Assembly (NCBI GenBank): GCA_011319805.1
Contig: SJRY01000085.1
Location: forward strand, 1-27,232
DNA: 27,232 nt
Direction: 5' to 3'
Source of the DNA: Macrocybe gigantea
Lineage: Eukaryota > Basidiomycota > Agaricomycetes > Agaricales > Callistosporiaceae
The notes under the pieces are model-generated. The model had not been told where the DNA came from, ran no database searches, and saw only the letters and a program-made list of their open reading frames with translations. Of the stretch, positions 9,431-20,901 are shown in pieces; the first letter of the stretch is position 1, and every line of letters starts with the position of its first letter. A program made the translations under genes and the position numbers.

Positions 9431-10933
9431 ATCACCATTCATTCAAGACGATGGACCTTCCTGGTTTTGGTCCCTTTCGTCCTGCTCACGAGTGCTCCCA
9501 TCAGGGCAATACTTGGCCTCTTTCATCCCTATTGACTTTCTCCCCATCTCCTTATCAGCCCTTTGCCCAGAGACCATACCCTTAATCGCCACTCATTCCT
9601 TTCTATCTCAAAATGCTTGTTAACCGAAAAGCAGCTTCACTTTCTTCCAGCTATTTTTCGTAGCATAGAGGTCAGCTACTCCTATCTTCAGAAGTTTCCG
9701 CTCCCCCAGCCTAATTTTTGTCATCTTTTATACATTCCCTTCGGAAAACCGAAGGGGCATCCATCAATGAACGGACGAGACTGTAATAGACTTAGGTACT
9801 ACCTTTTATTTCCTTATCTTCTTTTCGTTTTTCTTTTTTCTTTCTTTTTTTTCCAATTTGTCCCTCTTCTTTTTCGTTTTCTTTCCTTACCTAGACAGCG
9901 CCCTGACGACGTCGAGCGTTCATCCCCATATCGCACGTGTATACTACCAACATCGCAGAAAATTGATTCCATCTGACAAAGCATACTATTTGACTGATCC
10001 CGCGAAGATAAAAAAGATACTGATGATCTAGACCTCGACGAGCTTCCTATTCAAATTTCGCGGTGCTCTGCAAGATTGCAAAGCAGATCAGCGCTTTATA
10101 TATTTGCTCTGAAAGTTTGTCATGCGTGTCGGTCGTATCGGAGGTTGTCTGACAAACTTCGATGTGGGAGATCAAACTTTGTGCGCAGCCTGGACCTTCT
10201 GTAACTTCTCTAGAAGAAAGCGGTCATAGGGAACGATGCAGTGGTATGTATGTAGGGAATTTCCCAAGTGTTTCCGGAGACATCGAACCCGAGGTTCACC
10301 TGCTCGGGTAAGTGTAGCCACCTCACAGTTAGGTACCGTGAAACGTTAAGTCTGAACATCGTGTGCACCGGACACTAGGTCATCAGGAATCAGATCAGCA
10401 TAGCACAAGGGACGCCGACGCCCCAGAATATATTAAGATAGAGGTCGTTGTTATGTTTCGACACTGTACAAGTGGAGTAGTTAGTTCTACACTGGGTTGT
10501 CTTGGTATTGTGGGAGCACTATTAGCTTGGGCAAACGAGAAAAAGGAAGGAAGCGAGAACCGATGGATATACCTAAAGATGCAGGGGATGCAGTGAAGGG
10601 GATAAATGAGCCGGGTGACGAAGCGAATGAGAAAGTAGTGACCTGGACATGGAGCGGGACGATAAGAGAAGGAAGGTATAAGGTGCATAAGGACTGACAT
10701 GATCGAAAGCGAAGGAGCGTGGGGTCTGCATAGAAACAGGGAAAAAAAAGGAAAGAAGAATGAACGAGCGACATGGAAGTTGGTTTCAAGGAACGGAGTG
10801 GGGAGGACGATCAGCATATGCACATAGAGAAGGCCAGAATTGAAAGATCAAGGAGTCATATACGTAGAAAAGAAAGTCATACATCGGAAGGGAATAAGAT
10901 AAGCGGCAAAAGAAATTAATGGGGATGAGTCAA
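9431..10933. other. Intergenic between convergent genes
   Basis: This 1.5-kb stretch lies between two converging stop codons. It contains pyrimidine-rich sequence near 9800-9890 and purine-rich sequence near 10530-10910, which fits 3' UTRs on opposite strands. Open frames inside are low-complexity and not protein-like. No tRNA or other RNA gene was recognised. Confidence 0.5.
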
Positions 10934-13900
10934 TTATGTTGGCCATCCTCTAGCGATTCTCGCAGCGCCGCCTCCAACGCGGCCGAGGAAGCTCCACACG
11001 GCGGCCGTGCCATCAGGCGAGAAGCCTTCGCCCGCAGCTTGCATGGTGTTGAAGCTCGACCAAGCCATGCGATCGTGGTACGTCGGGCCGCCAGGGATCG
11101 CGTAGTGCGGCGTCGCCATGTAGGGACTCACCGCCAGCGCCACTAGGGCGGACGCACCGACCCACATGAGCATCTGCCCGATCGCGCTCGCGGAGAACGG
11201 GGTGAGAGACGTGGACGAGTCCTTCGAGCTGTCGCCATACACATAAGTGTTGTAGATATTGTAAAAGCGGCCCCCTCGCCGTGGCGGCTTGATGCCGTCC
11301 GTGGACGCGTCCGGCGTGCGCGGGATCTTGTCCGAGCTCGCGATGATCTTGTCGATGACGGTGCAATCGACGCCCAGCTCTTCTTTGAGCGCGCGCCACT
11401 CTTCGACGGCCTCTTCGGACACACCACCAGGTATCGGCTCAAAGGGTATCTTCGCGCCATTATGCCACTTGCGCAGGGTATCCGCAGCTACGCGCAGGTC
11501 GCGCTCTTCCAGCTCTTCGTTGTATGCCGGTGGCTGGTCACCGTGGATAGGCTCGAGCGTATGTGGATGAGCTTTGGGTGTTGGAGGTACGATGGTAGAC
11601 GAGGACGAAGCGAGGCTTTCGACATTTTGGGGTGATGGGGAGCGAGAAACATGCTCTTGCTCTTCACTTTCGGTTTGTATCTCGACATCAATGGTTAGGC
11701 GGGGAGGGGGCAGGGATTCGGGGTCGGTCTGGATTTCCAAGGTGTGCAAAGCGGGTGCGTCAGTTTGGACGCTGAGGGAGGCTGTGATGATTTTGGGTGC
11801 AGGTTCGGGTTCAATATCATACTGCGTAGAAATGTCGGAGTACTCTTTGACTTCTTCAAAATGCCTTGTTTCGATTCGCTGGGCACGACTGGCGACCTTC
11901 TGTATACCAACAAGTTGAGAATAAGGTATGCAGAAGAACGAAAAGCCTGCGACATACCCTTTTCTTACGCGTGATAATCGTTTGAATGACGTCCTCGCCC
12001 TCCGTCTCGTCTCCTTCCTCCACGTCAAGTGAGACGCCCTCATCAATGCCCATATCTTGTTCGTCCTCATCCATGCCCCACTCCTTCATCTTGCCCAGCA
12101 GCTCCGCACCCAAGCTCTTGCTCACGCTGTTCGCCAAGCTGCTCTGGCCGCTGCCGCCCGAGGCCGCCATGGCGGCACTATTGCGCATCTCGTCCATCTC
12201 GTAGCGCATCCGGTCGATCGTCTCTTTGAGCAGCATGTTCTCCTGCTTCTGCTCGTCTAGCTGCACGTGCGCTTGCTGTGCGATGGCCAGCTCCGTCTCG
12301 AGCTGTGCGATTCGCACCTCGTACGCCTCGTGCTCCCTGGCCCACTTCCCGCTCTCAACCTCATGCAGCGACGCAGCCTCGCGCAGATTGCGGATTAGCT
12401 CTTCGCGCTGCCGCAACTCGTCGCGGTATTTTTCAGATGCAGCTGAAAGGCAGAGGACATTGCTCAACACCTCGCGTTCTTATCAAAGAGAAGTGGCATG
12501 TGTAACGCACCACATTGTTCCTGATATTGCCGTTGCAAACTGGCGTAGGTCGACTTGGACTGGTCCAATTGCTTTGTAAGTTTTGCGACTTCCAATTCCA
12601 ATGCGGCGATTTGTGTATTGCTTTGGCGCTATACGAGTGCGCGGAACAGTGGAACATTAGCCAGATCAGCACCGTAAAGTGGAACAAGAACAGACTGACG
12701 TCTTTGGATCGCAATTCCTTCTCCTCGCGTTTCGTGGCACTCAATTCACTTCGTATTTCCTCCAGCTTGCCCTGCATCTCCTCCAGCTCCAATTCATGTT
12801 CGGAGAGTTTGTTCTGCAGCGTCCTTTCCGCCTCCATGAGTTTCTTTCCCAGCTCTTCGTTCACCCTCTGCAGCGCATCAAGGCGTTCGAGGGGCTCCAA
12901 GGATGCGTTTGAGCTTGTCATCGCGCGGTCCATCACGAGGCCGAGAGAGTCATCCTCATCTTCCGAATCCGAGTCCGCTGACGCGCGTGGCATGGGCAGG
13001 TTCGATACCGAGCTCATGAACGCACTCGCGTCCATCGTCTGGTCGTCCTCGGGCGAATGGTACCCGCGGTCGCCGGGCGAGCCAAACTCGTAACCGAGGC
13101 TCGGGTGGCCCATAAAGTGTGATTGTGGCTGAGACTGCGCGCGCGAGTGGGGTCGCGAAGGCGGTCGGCCAAAGGGCGGGGACATCGTATGGAGCTCGGC
13201 AAAGTTGGTCGCGGGAGAGGTGGGATTGGACGGCGCGCGTGACCGGCTTCCGGAACGGCGCCATGTGCCGGGGCTGTCTGAAAACTAGGATAATTTTTTT
13301 TAAAAGCAGATCCGCGTCAACAAGAAGTCTCTTTCAGAACGATGAATGGCGCTTGCTCACCTCGGAGTCGCTGCGGCTCCCTGCATCGCTCTTGCGCCTG
13401 TGTGCCGGTGCGGGACGTCTCGTCCAGCTGGACGGCGCGTTGGTCGCTAGCGGGGCCGTGCGTTGCCTCCGCTGCGTATCAAAGGGCGATTTCGGCGTCA
13501 TCGGCGCGCTCATGCTCATCGAGGACCGGCGACTACCCGCAGCCGGCGTAGAGTGAAAGCCCGTGTTACCGTCCGACGAATCGTCGCTCGAGGACCTGCG
13601 GTGGTCCGCGTCGCGCCCACCATCGGTGCTCCGTCTGCGCCCCAGTTTCAGCGGGACGGGAGGCGCGCTGTTGCCTAGGCTCGCGACATCGCCCACGAGC
13701 GGGCTGCGCGGAGGGCTGTGTCTCGTCTTCTCCGCGATGAAGCCGAGCAGGATGTGGGGTGTGACCTCGAGCCCCGGGTTAGACGCGAGCAGCTGTTTGA
13801 GCATCGCGGTCTCGTCGTCTGTCATGAGCTGCACGCCTCCGCAGAGGTCCGAGAAGGCCCGAAACACGTCGACGAGGTCATCTGCGGGTATTACTGGGTC

Positions 13901-14203
13901 TCCGGCATCGTTTACATGGGAGTTGGGGTGCTGATTGAAGATGGTGATGAGCTGCTGCTCAATGTCGGCTATGGATTTAATATTTCTGCCATAAGGGTTA
14001 GAATTGGACTATTCCATGCCATCAGCTCCGCACGATCAGTTCTCTGGCTTTGCAAGGCACTCACCATGGTGATATGTCAGTCAGTTCAGGTGTAATGATG
14101 GGGAGACGAGGAGAACACCTTTACCATTTGCGCGCTTCTGCACTTTTTGGATTTGGTCAAACAATGATCCACGAGCCAAAGCAGCATTTGACCTTGTTTG
14201 CAT
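10934..14203 (-). CDS. Large coiled-coil protein with C-terminal membrane segment, function unknown
   Basis: Six exons read on the minus strand: 14203-14125, 13968-13361, 13284-12700, 12628-12511, 12442-11958 and 11899-10934. They total 2841 nt (946 aa) with every phase consistent. The N terminus has a short helical stretch (about residues 20-110: QIQKVQKRANADIEQQLITI, then FRAFSDLCGGVQLMTDDETA). A Ser/Arg-rich disordered region follows to about 310. A long coiled coil lies at about 340-600 (LDALQRVNEELGKKLMEAER, REEKELRSKD, IAALELEVAKLTKQL, LRQREELIRNLREAASL). An acidic segment, a Pro/Ser region and a Trp-containing helix come next. One strong hydrophobic segment (about 867-886, QMLMWVGASALVALAVSPYM) is followed by about 60 residues. 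This architecture suits a membrane-anchored tether or scaffold. I do not recognise a named family. The start is the least certain part; a transposon lies 113 bp upstream. Confidence 0.82.
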
Positions 14204-14315
14204 TCAAAGGGCCACGTGATCCAACAATGTCCATTTCCATAAACAGCGAATAAAGGTAAACTAGGACCAGCTATGATCTAGAGCTGGGTTAGATATTATT
14301 CGGCCGACGTTAGTA

Positions 14316-14351
14316 AGGTAGGAGTCATCGAAATCGCGCATATGTCACGTG
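14316..14351 (+). repeat. Left terminal inverted repeat (36 bp)
   Basis: This matches the reverse complement of 17065-17100 at 34 of 36 positions. The two differences (14341 and 14348) are C/T exchanges. Similarity continues weakly inward for about 25 bp more. TA precedes it. Confidence 0.92.
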
Positions 14352-14578
14352 CTCAAAAGTGACAAAGCGTGACATTTGGGTGGATTGGGCAGTAAATTGT
14401 TAATGGCCACTGTATCTCGAGGAAAATGACAAATCTGCCCGCACAGAGTTCTAGATTTAGTAAACATGTGAAGGTCTATGCGGCCAGAATTTTGATTTTA
14501 TATGAAATTGACAGGCCATTAGCTCTACATGGCAAATGAGGCATGTGCTATATCCCTGCCTCAATCATCACGTTCTCG

Positions 14579-16943
14579 ATGCCCCTACACGCTCTGGGAC
14601 GTTTAGCCAATCTAAAGCACTGGGCAAAATGCAACACATGTAAAACAATGCATGCAAAGGAGCAGCAAGCTGAGGGAGCGCGGAGTAAATCAGATGAGGA
14701 AAAGGAGAACAACCCAGTATGCCTACCTTCGGTGTTATACCCGGACGCGCTGAACCTGCTTGCTTGATGCTTCTAGAGCTTGTCAAACGTGTCTGAGAAG
14801 CAACCAGCACCTAATTTATCAAAACAACGTGCTTCTGACACAGTTGACATGATTGATCCCACACCTGTCCACTGGATATGTATTTCCTATCTGGGGCATT
14901 CATCTGTCACCTCAGTCTCAGTGGAACCTCATCCTGAGCCTGAGCCAGACCTGAAGCTCGGTAATGATGAAGGGTTGGCCTGCATGTTCACAGAGTCATT
15001 TGACGTTGACATGCATTTTGGAGAGTCTGATCCTGATGATCTTCCAGCTCTGGCAGTGGCAATTGATTCCGATTCTGAGGATGAAGCTCTGGATGAGACA
15101 CAACCCACACAACCTAGCCAATCATGGGAACAGAGGAAACCACCAACTGAGACTGCAGCACAAGAAGCCCTTGCTGTCATCAAGGGCCTTCTTCATCCAT
15201 CCCAAACGAGCCATGAAGGGTACAAATATGGGCACAAACCTTTGCAGATCTCAGATCATTGGAAAAAACAGCAATTGGAATGGATGGAGACTTTCCTCCA
15301 TCTGTATACCAGTGCCCATTCCTCAATGTGAGGGTGCTGGAACAAAGCATCTGTTCAGGCATCTGTTTCCTATGGAAAGAAGCCTGGTCATGCTTGAAAA
15401 CTTCGAGAACTCACACAGAAATTTATACTCGATCACAAAGTACCACCAAATCCATATGGCAATTGGGTCAAGTCACGTCTTGATTGAGACGGGGAGCTGG
15501 CACAGGATTTGAAGCTTTATTTGCAGTCAGTTGGGAAGTACATGTCTGTGAAGGATATCATCAAGTATTTGAATTGCCCAGATGTCCAGGAAAAACACAA
15601 AATACACACTGTTATCAGTCCTTCAACTGCGAGGTGCTGGTTGATGAAGCTGGGCTACCGATGGGTCAAAAATCCCAAGGGTCAGTACATTGATAGACAT
15701 GAGCATGTCGATGTCGTTGATTACCAGCAAAACGTTTTCCTCCCTGCATGGTATGAGATTGAAGGTCAGATGTGGTCTTGAGAAGAACCAGACCTTGTTG
15801 AAGTTTTGGAGAGGGTGCCCGAAGGCTCTCATCGTCAAGTGGTGTGGTTCCATGATGAATCAATATTCTATGCTCACGATCATCATACGGCTCAATGGCA
15901 ACACGAGGATGACTCACTGAAACCTTATCAAAAAGGAGAAGGCCACTCGCTGATGGTCGCTGACTTCATTTCAGCAGATTTCGGATGGTTGCATTTTAGC
16001 GATGGAAAGGAGAGTGCACACGTTGTGTTCCATCCAGAGAAAAACTGAGACAGATACTTTGATCATGAAGATATCTTGAAACAAGTGGAGGTGGCTATGA
16101 CCATTCTGAGATGTGATTACCCAGATATGGACTACATTTTCGTGTATGACAATGCACCCTCTCATCTGAAGCGCCCAGACGATGCAATTTCTGCTCGAAA
16201 AATGCCCAAAAACATGCCAAAAGAAGGGATGAACTGGGAGGTGGAGGTGAAAGTCTGTGATGCAAGTGGCCATCTCGTTTATGCACCTGATGGAAAGCCT
16301 TTGAAGATGAAAATCAAAATGACAAATGGTCAATTCGCTGACGGCACTCTCCAAGATTTCTATTTCCCACTGGACCATCCATGGGCTAGTGTTTTCAAAG
16401 GCATGGCACAGATTCTCTAAGAGCATGGTTATGATGTCAGTGGACTTCGAGCGCAATGCCCAAACTTCCATTGCCGGCCGGACACTCCAAGATGCTGTTG
16501 CCAAAGAATGCTATATGATGAGCCAGATTTTGTCAACATACCATCATTGCTTGAAACTCATTGCACAGCTCATGGCTTCAGAATTTTGAAGCTGCCCAAA
16601 TTTCACTGTGAGCTCAACTTTATAGAACAGTGTTGGGGTCGTGCATACAAATACCAGTGCAATCCTCCATCATCCAGAGAAGAAGACCTGGAGAGCAATA
16701 TGATACAGTCCTTGGATTCAATTGAAATAGACAAGATGTGAAGGTGCACCTGCAATCTTGCAGTGTCATCATATTTCTCAGCTAATGTGCTTCAGGTTTG
16801 CTCAGCGCTCTCGAAGATTCATGGATGCATATCACAAAGGGCTTGATGCACGGCAAGCGGCATGGGCAGGGAAGAAATATCATGGTCATCGTACTCTGCC
16901 GAATTCTATTTTGGAGGAGCTGGAGAAGGTCGACGACCTTTGA
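14579..16943 (+). pseudogene. DDE transposase (Tc1/mariner-IS630-like), nine in-frame stops
   Basis: One frame carries the whole protein: N terminus MPLHALGRLANLKHWAKCN, ENNP and an acidic linker, then SPSTARCWLMKLGYRWVKNP. The catalytic triad follows: D in WFHDESIFYAHD (codon at 15854), D in YDNAPSHLKR (16148), and E in FHCELNFIEQCW (16610). In-frame stops lie at 14765, 14774, 15329, 15395, 15485, 15779, 16046, 16418 and 16739. Six of the last seven are TGA, one is TAA, and all nine could arise by C-to-T change from CGA, CAG or CAA. A 52-nt intron (16744-16795) joins the body to the tail RFAQRSRRFMDAYHKGL and the stop at 16941-16943. The spacing between second D and E is about 153 residues, far longer than classic Tc1/mariner. 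The superfamily call rests on the motifs plus the TA duplication. Confidence 0.87.
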
Positions 16944-17064
16944 ATTTGATTTAAATTTAATATAATTATATTATATCCTATGTATTCGCAGCTTTATGTT
17001 GAGGATGGTGTCGACGCGTCCTGGTAATTATGTGTCGCTGGCAGAGTCACACCTCGTCACAAGT

Positions 17065-17100
17065 CACATGACATGTGCGCGATTTCGATGACTCCTACCT
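17065..17100 (-). repeat. Right terminal inverted repeat (36 bp)
   Basis: Inverted partner of the repeat at 14316-14351, ending CGATGACTCCTACCT and followed by TA at 17101-17102. Confidence 0.92.
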
Positions 17101-17102
17101 TA

Positions 17103-17738
17103 ACGTGAGATACTATCAGCACCTCTTGTGATGTTAAATATCCATGTTAATAACTGTTATATATTCGGATTATGTAATAAAGTTCTCACGGTGTTACTAA
17201 CGTGAATTTCAGTATCTAACACGTTACTAACTTGTTACATATAACGGTGGAGTGCGCCAGCGGCGGCACAGCCCACAACTTCTTTTTTTTTGAAGAAGGT
17301 AATGTATATGATAGGCTAGGTAGAGGCAGTCGAGGTTGCAAGCAAAAGGTAGCGAAGGAGGAAGCATAGTCATTGATAACGACTGAAAAGATGCAAAGGC
17401 ACTTGAAAGTCACGCATGCAGAAGAGAGCAAGCAAATCTTCCTGGAGGGCCTTGTCCAGGTGTTGGAACAGTAGGCAAATGCACATGGGCTTGACGTGTG
17501 TATTTTTCATCCCTGAGACCATTGACATGGAAATCATAGAGTTTTGCTAAATCCAAAAGATGCTCTGGAGTCATTGAGCTCTGTCACGCAGCATTGAACC
17601 ATCCTAATCGGGAAGAGTATATAACGATATATCACATCCGATTTTTGACCATGTCATGTTAGATATGTTAATAACATGTTATTTGTATGTTATATATCCA
17701 TTGTTACTAACAGGTACATAACAAACCCTGCCCTACAG
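17103..17738. repeat. AT-rich stretch with repeated GTTANTAAC palindromes
   Basis: No gene is seen. The 9-bp palindrome GTTAATAAC occurs at 17146 and 17667, and GTTACTAAC at 17193, 17223 and 17703. A longer imperfect direct repeat, ATGTTAAATATCCATGTTAA-like, is found at 17131-17162 and again at 17687-17719. This may mark the ends of a small decayed non-autonomous element, or just AT-rich 3' sequence of the UPF0014 gene. Confidence 0.5.
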
Positions 17739-19021
17739 CTATCCCTCGTTCAGAAGAGCCTGTCTCTCCGCCGGTGTCCCTAAATGGCTTTTTCTCCAGT
17801 TGCTCCACGTAAATGAGATTTTGTTCATCGTCAAGCTCGTCGCCTTCATGCCCCATTGTCTGGCGCGCCAGATGCCATGCTTTCGGTCGTCTATTCTGTC
17901 CGTACGCACGCGGTGCTCGCTGTCGACCGTGACGGCAATCACGGCGATCGTCGTGAAGATCGTCGCAAGCGTCGTCGCAGATGTGAGCATGAACATGATG
18001 ATCATCTGCAGCTTTGCTGCTCGATCGACGGACGACCCGCCGAGAATCGCACCTGTCATCATGCCTGGTATAGATATGAGTCCTATCACACTGACGGCAC
18101 TCGTCAGCGCGATGTCAAGTCAAAAAGCCATTCCGCAATTTATACCTCATTTGGTTGATGGTCGGCATGAGCGACATCCTAAGTGCCTCTATGGCTATGG
18201 GTCTGCAGGCCTCCAGTCTCGACGCTCCGAATGCTAGATATATTTCAATCTTATCTCTATTTTCTCTAAAGACGTGTTAAGAAGTGTTAAAGGCAAAGAC
18301 ACCGACGACGGCTCACGACAGTTCTCTCAGAACGTAGCCCACCGAGACTACGATTCCGGTGATGGCATTTCCGCATAGCATGCCTACGATAGGAACTATG
18401 CAGACGATGAGCGCCTTGCTTGATGGCAGCAAACGTTAGGCGTACTGAATTGCATGGGATCCCAGAACGGTTCTACAGACATGGCGTATTTCGCCCCGAT
18501 TATTGAAATAGGTATTGTCGATCCCGTCATGCCCATCAAAACCGACGGAAACTGGCCGGAGATGGCGTCAGATATAGAAAAAAAAATAGACAAGATACAC
18601 TGCTCACCATATTCCGATAACGACGTTGTGATTTATTAACAACTATCGGTTTCGTTAATCAAAACCAGATAAAATGTCCAGTTGAACGGGCAGCCAGACC
18701 AATTTCAAAAGTTCCTAGCAAATTTAAAAGCACTAACACATCACCAGGACCCGATTAGAAGAGAAAAAAAACACGAACGAAAAGCATACGCGATATTCCC
18801 CCCACCGCCCATGGATTCTTCGCCTCAAACACCTGATGGAGGAGCACCGACATGACCGCCAGCTGCGCGACGCACCGCACTGCGGCAATCAGGAGGGACT
18901 TGCCCACGCGCAGCCCAAACGCCGTCGACGCGGCAAAGTTGAGCAAGATAAACGAGAACGCGAGCCCGACATTCGACCACTCCAGCTTCGTCTCCGTGCG
19001 CGGATCGGGCACGTCCGCCAT
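17739..19021 (-). CDS. UPF0014 family membrane protein (FetB/ALS3-like)
   Basis: UPF0014 proteins are polytopic membrane proteins. Known relatives are the bacterial FetB iron-export permease and plant ALS3/STAR2; the fungal substrate is unknown. Seven exons are supported: 19021-18790, 18732-18700, 18642-18608, 18551-18446, 18395-18317, 18265-18146 and 18090-17739. They sum to 957 nt (318 aa) with consistent phases and 50-57 nt introns. Seen in order: WSNVGLAFSFILLNFAASTA, SLLIAAVRCVAQLAVM, LLGTFEIVVNKSQRRYRNM, IGAKYAMSVEPFWDP, the IPIVGMLCGNAITGIVVSV block, YLAFGASRLEACRPIAIEAL, and the hallmark GLISIPGMMTGAILGGSSVD. A LQMIIMFMLTSATTLATIF helix and the charged tail SEHRVRTDRID follow. The gene looks intact. 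A truncated copy lies at 22958-23358. Confidence 0.93.
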
Positions 19022-20901
19022 CGTAGCTCTTTTCTGTCGTTCGCGATCGTCCGAAACTTGAATTTGGCCTTGAAAAACGCCCCAAGGACGAGAGCCTCAG
19101 CGGTTGGCGGCGATGAGGATGACGAAAACCGTCGATTTCGAAAGAGTTCAGGCACAGGACATAATTATGGCGCGTCTGTCCAGCAGCCAATCAGCTTCGT
19201 TAGAAAACAAACCACGTTCGTTTGACCCAATTTGGTCATCGCCACCGGCCACCGCCACCGCCACAGTAGAGTATCTGGCCCAGGTTCCGTATGGCGTTTA
19301 TATCCAAGTCTTGATGCAAAGATGGTGACTAAACTCACATAGATGTCTTAGAACGTCATTGCGTGTTATCTTGCTTTTCCTGCCTGCATCGCTTCTGCCG
19401 ACGCATCAGGACTAGGAAAGAGAATATTTCAACACGGATTGGATTCAGCTCAACATGCCCCTCTTTCGCGGATCTTTCCATTGCCTCGTGAAGTAAGTTT
19501 GATTTCTCATGTTGCGCCCATCAAATATTCGAATCATCCTAACACAACAGCCCTAGAATTTACCATACCGTGTTAGTACCAACTTGGATTGCCATCAGGC
19601 CTTTCAAACGTCCATATGTCAATCAGCGGATACACGAGTGTTATATTTTCCGCTGATCATCAACGAAGATGTCCCATTGCGATTAGGACGACGGCTTGCT
19701 GGAATTTCCGTGCGCCATCTTTTTGGATACAAGACGAAATTGGTCCATAGTGGTGAGCCTTTCCGCTGAGTCACCGCATAGGACTGACGTACGATTTATT
19801 CGCTCGCCCTCAGACTGTTCCAGGACATAACAAACAACGATAAGTCCAGGATTGCATTCGACCGTTATCCACATAAGGACTAAACGTGTATCCCGCGAGG
19901 CCATGTGGCGATCTGGGAAAGGCGCAGTCTCCCGGTCGCTGAGGCATGTCGACATCACGAGGCGAGAATTAGGCGTCAACTTTCTTGTGCGTCCTGAGAA
20001 TCTCTACCAGAACGGAAAGCGGGCAATCTGGAACAAACGGGCCCCTCTGACGATTCGCTCCCCTATTTACAGCAACAACGCCGAGAAAGTAAAGGAACAG
20101 CAACGCGGCTTCTACCTGGTGATGCTGGGCGTATTTCAGCGATTCTGGAATCACGGAATCACAAACGCGGACCGCAACGTGTTCTTACATTTTCCCCGGT
20201 CGAGTAGCAGTGCTAGCAGGATCTAAATGCTGGGCTTCGATTCGGGATTCATATATATCTGGCTGAATGGATGTTGGCGCACGCCGCGATTTTGCAGCAG
20301 CTCGCATAACTTGTCTAGCGTGTATATGTATATGTAATGCAACGGAATGTTATTTTTTCATCGCTTGTTTCTTGACTCGAACACAGTTGTATCGATTCGA
20401 CTTTGGGACGATATCAATCTTCATCTCCGCACCAACCCCCACATTCTTCAAGTCTGATGGAAATCCTATGCACGTCTCACAGCCCATTTGGATCGGTGAT
20501 GCTGCTCGTTTATGGGTAAAAAGAGCACAAAAGCTATTGAATTTCTTTGCTGCTTTACATCACGTGATGTAATTTTCATTCACGAAATGGTGTTCTGTCG
20601 CTTCGGTATACGACGTGAAGCGGAACATACAGGATAGAGGGGCTCCCTAGCTCTAGCCACTATTACCTCGGTTGTTGATCAAGGTGCTCAATCTTTCTTA
20701 CCTTCTCATCAGCGAGTTTGCGGCAAAGGATTGCTAAATTAGTGTCAAATAGGACGCTGTCGACGAAGTCCGGCGATAAACGCAGGAATTCATCCATCTC
20801 TGCCTCATGCCACCCTTGATCTGGCACTGCCGTTTAGATGCAACTCGACGAGATCTCTAACTGCTTTTCCAGCATCTCCCTCAAGGAAGGGTTTTCCGAA
20901 A
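19022..20901. other. Mostly unassigned sequence upstream of UPF0014 and HNH genes
   Basis: Apart from one weak spliced small frame (19455-19656), no convincing gene is seen. Several open frames of 60-125 codons on both strands (for example 19852-20226 plus) show no recognisable domain and no matching continuation. A short CCACCG repeat is found near 19247-19265 in the probable UPF0014 promoter side. Confidence 0.4.
19455..19656 (+). CDS. Possible spliced small ORF, unknown
   Basis: ATG at 19455 opens MPLFRGSFHCLV. A strong GTAAGT donor (19493) and a CTAACACAACAG branch/acceptor (ending 19550) join it to a second exon that stays open to a TGA at 19654-19656, giving 47 aa. The splice signals are good, but I recognise no family. 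It may equally be a remnant or chance. Listed because it is the best gene-like signal in this gap. Confidence 0.25.

Larger units (their letters stand above)
14316..17100 (+). mobile_element. Tc1/mariner-IS630-type DNA transposon, 2785 bp, inactive
   Basis: The ends are defined by inverted repeats starting AGGTAGGAGTCATCG. They are flanked on each side by TA (14314-14315 and 17101-17102), the target duplication of this superfamily. Inside lies one transposase gene in the plus orientation, broken by stops. The left end is 113 bp before the inferred ATG of the coiled-coil gene. The transposon body is poorer in CpG by eye than the neighbouring genes. With nine premature stops it cannot be autonomous now, though its ends look well preserved. 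Confidence 0.88.

Noticed and set aside
9041..9442. 133-codon minus-strand frame with a V/I run
   Set aside because: Mirror image of the poly-Asp codons of the kinase.
9563..9976. 137-codon plus-strand frame after the kinase
   Set aside because: Composed of pyrimidine-rich 3' UTR (F/L/S runs), with no domain or splice partner.
10245..10320. Possible tRNA on the minus strand (GGGTTCGATGTC resembles a B box)
   Set aside because: The flanking bases cannot form a T-arm stem and no acceptor or anticodon arm fits.
10395..10823. 142-codon minus-strand open frame with hydrophobic stretches
   Set aside because: Low-complexity F/S/L-rich reading of purine-rich plus-strand sequence, most likely 3' UTR of the coiled-coil gene.
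17216..17431. 71-codon minus-strand frame
   Set aside because: No recognisable features and lies in the AT-rich repeat stretch.
19683..20226. Overlapping frames on both strands (98 and 124 codons)
   Set aside because: Neither shows a domain or convincing splice continuation; coding strand cannot be decided.
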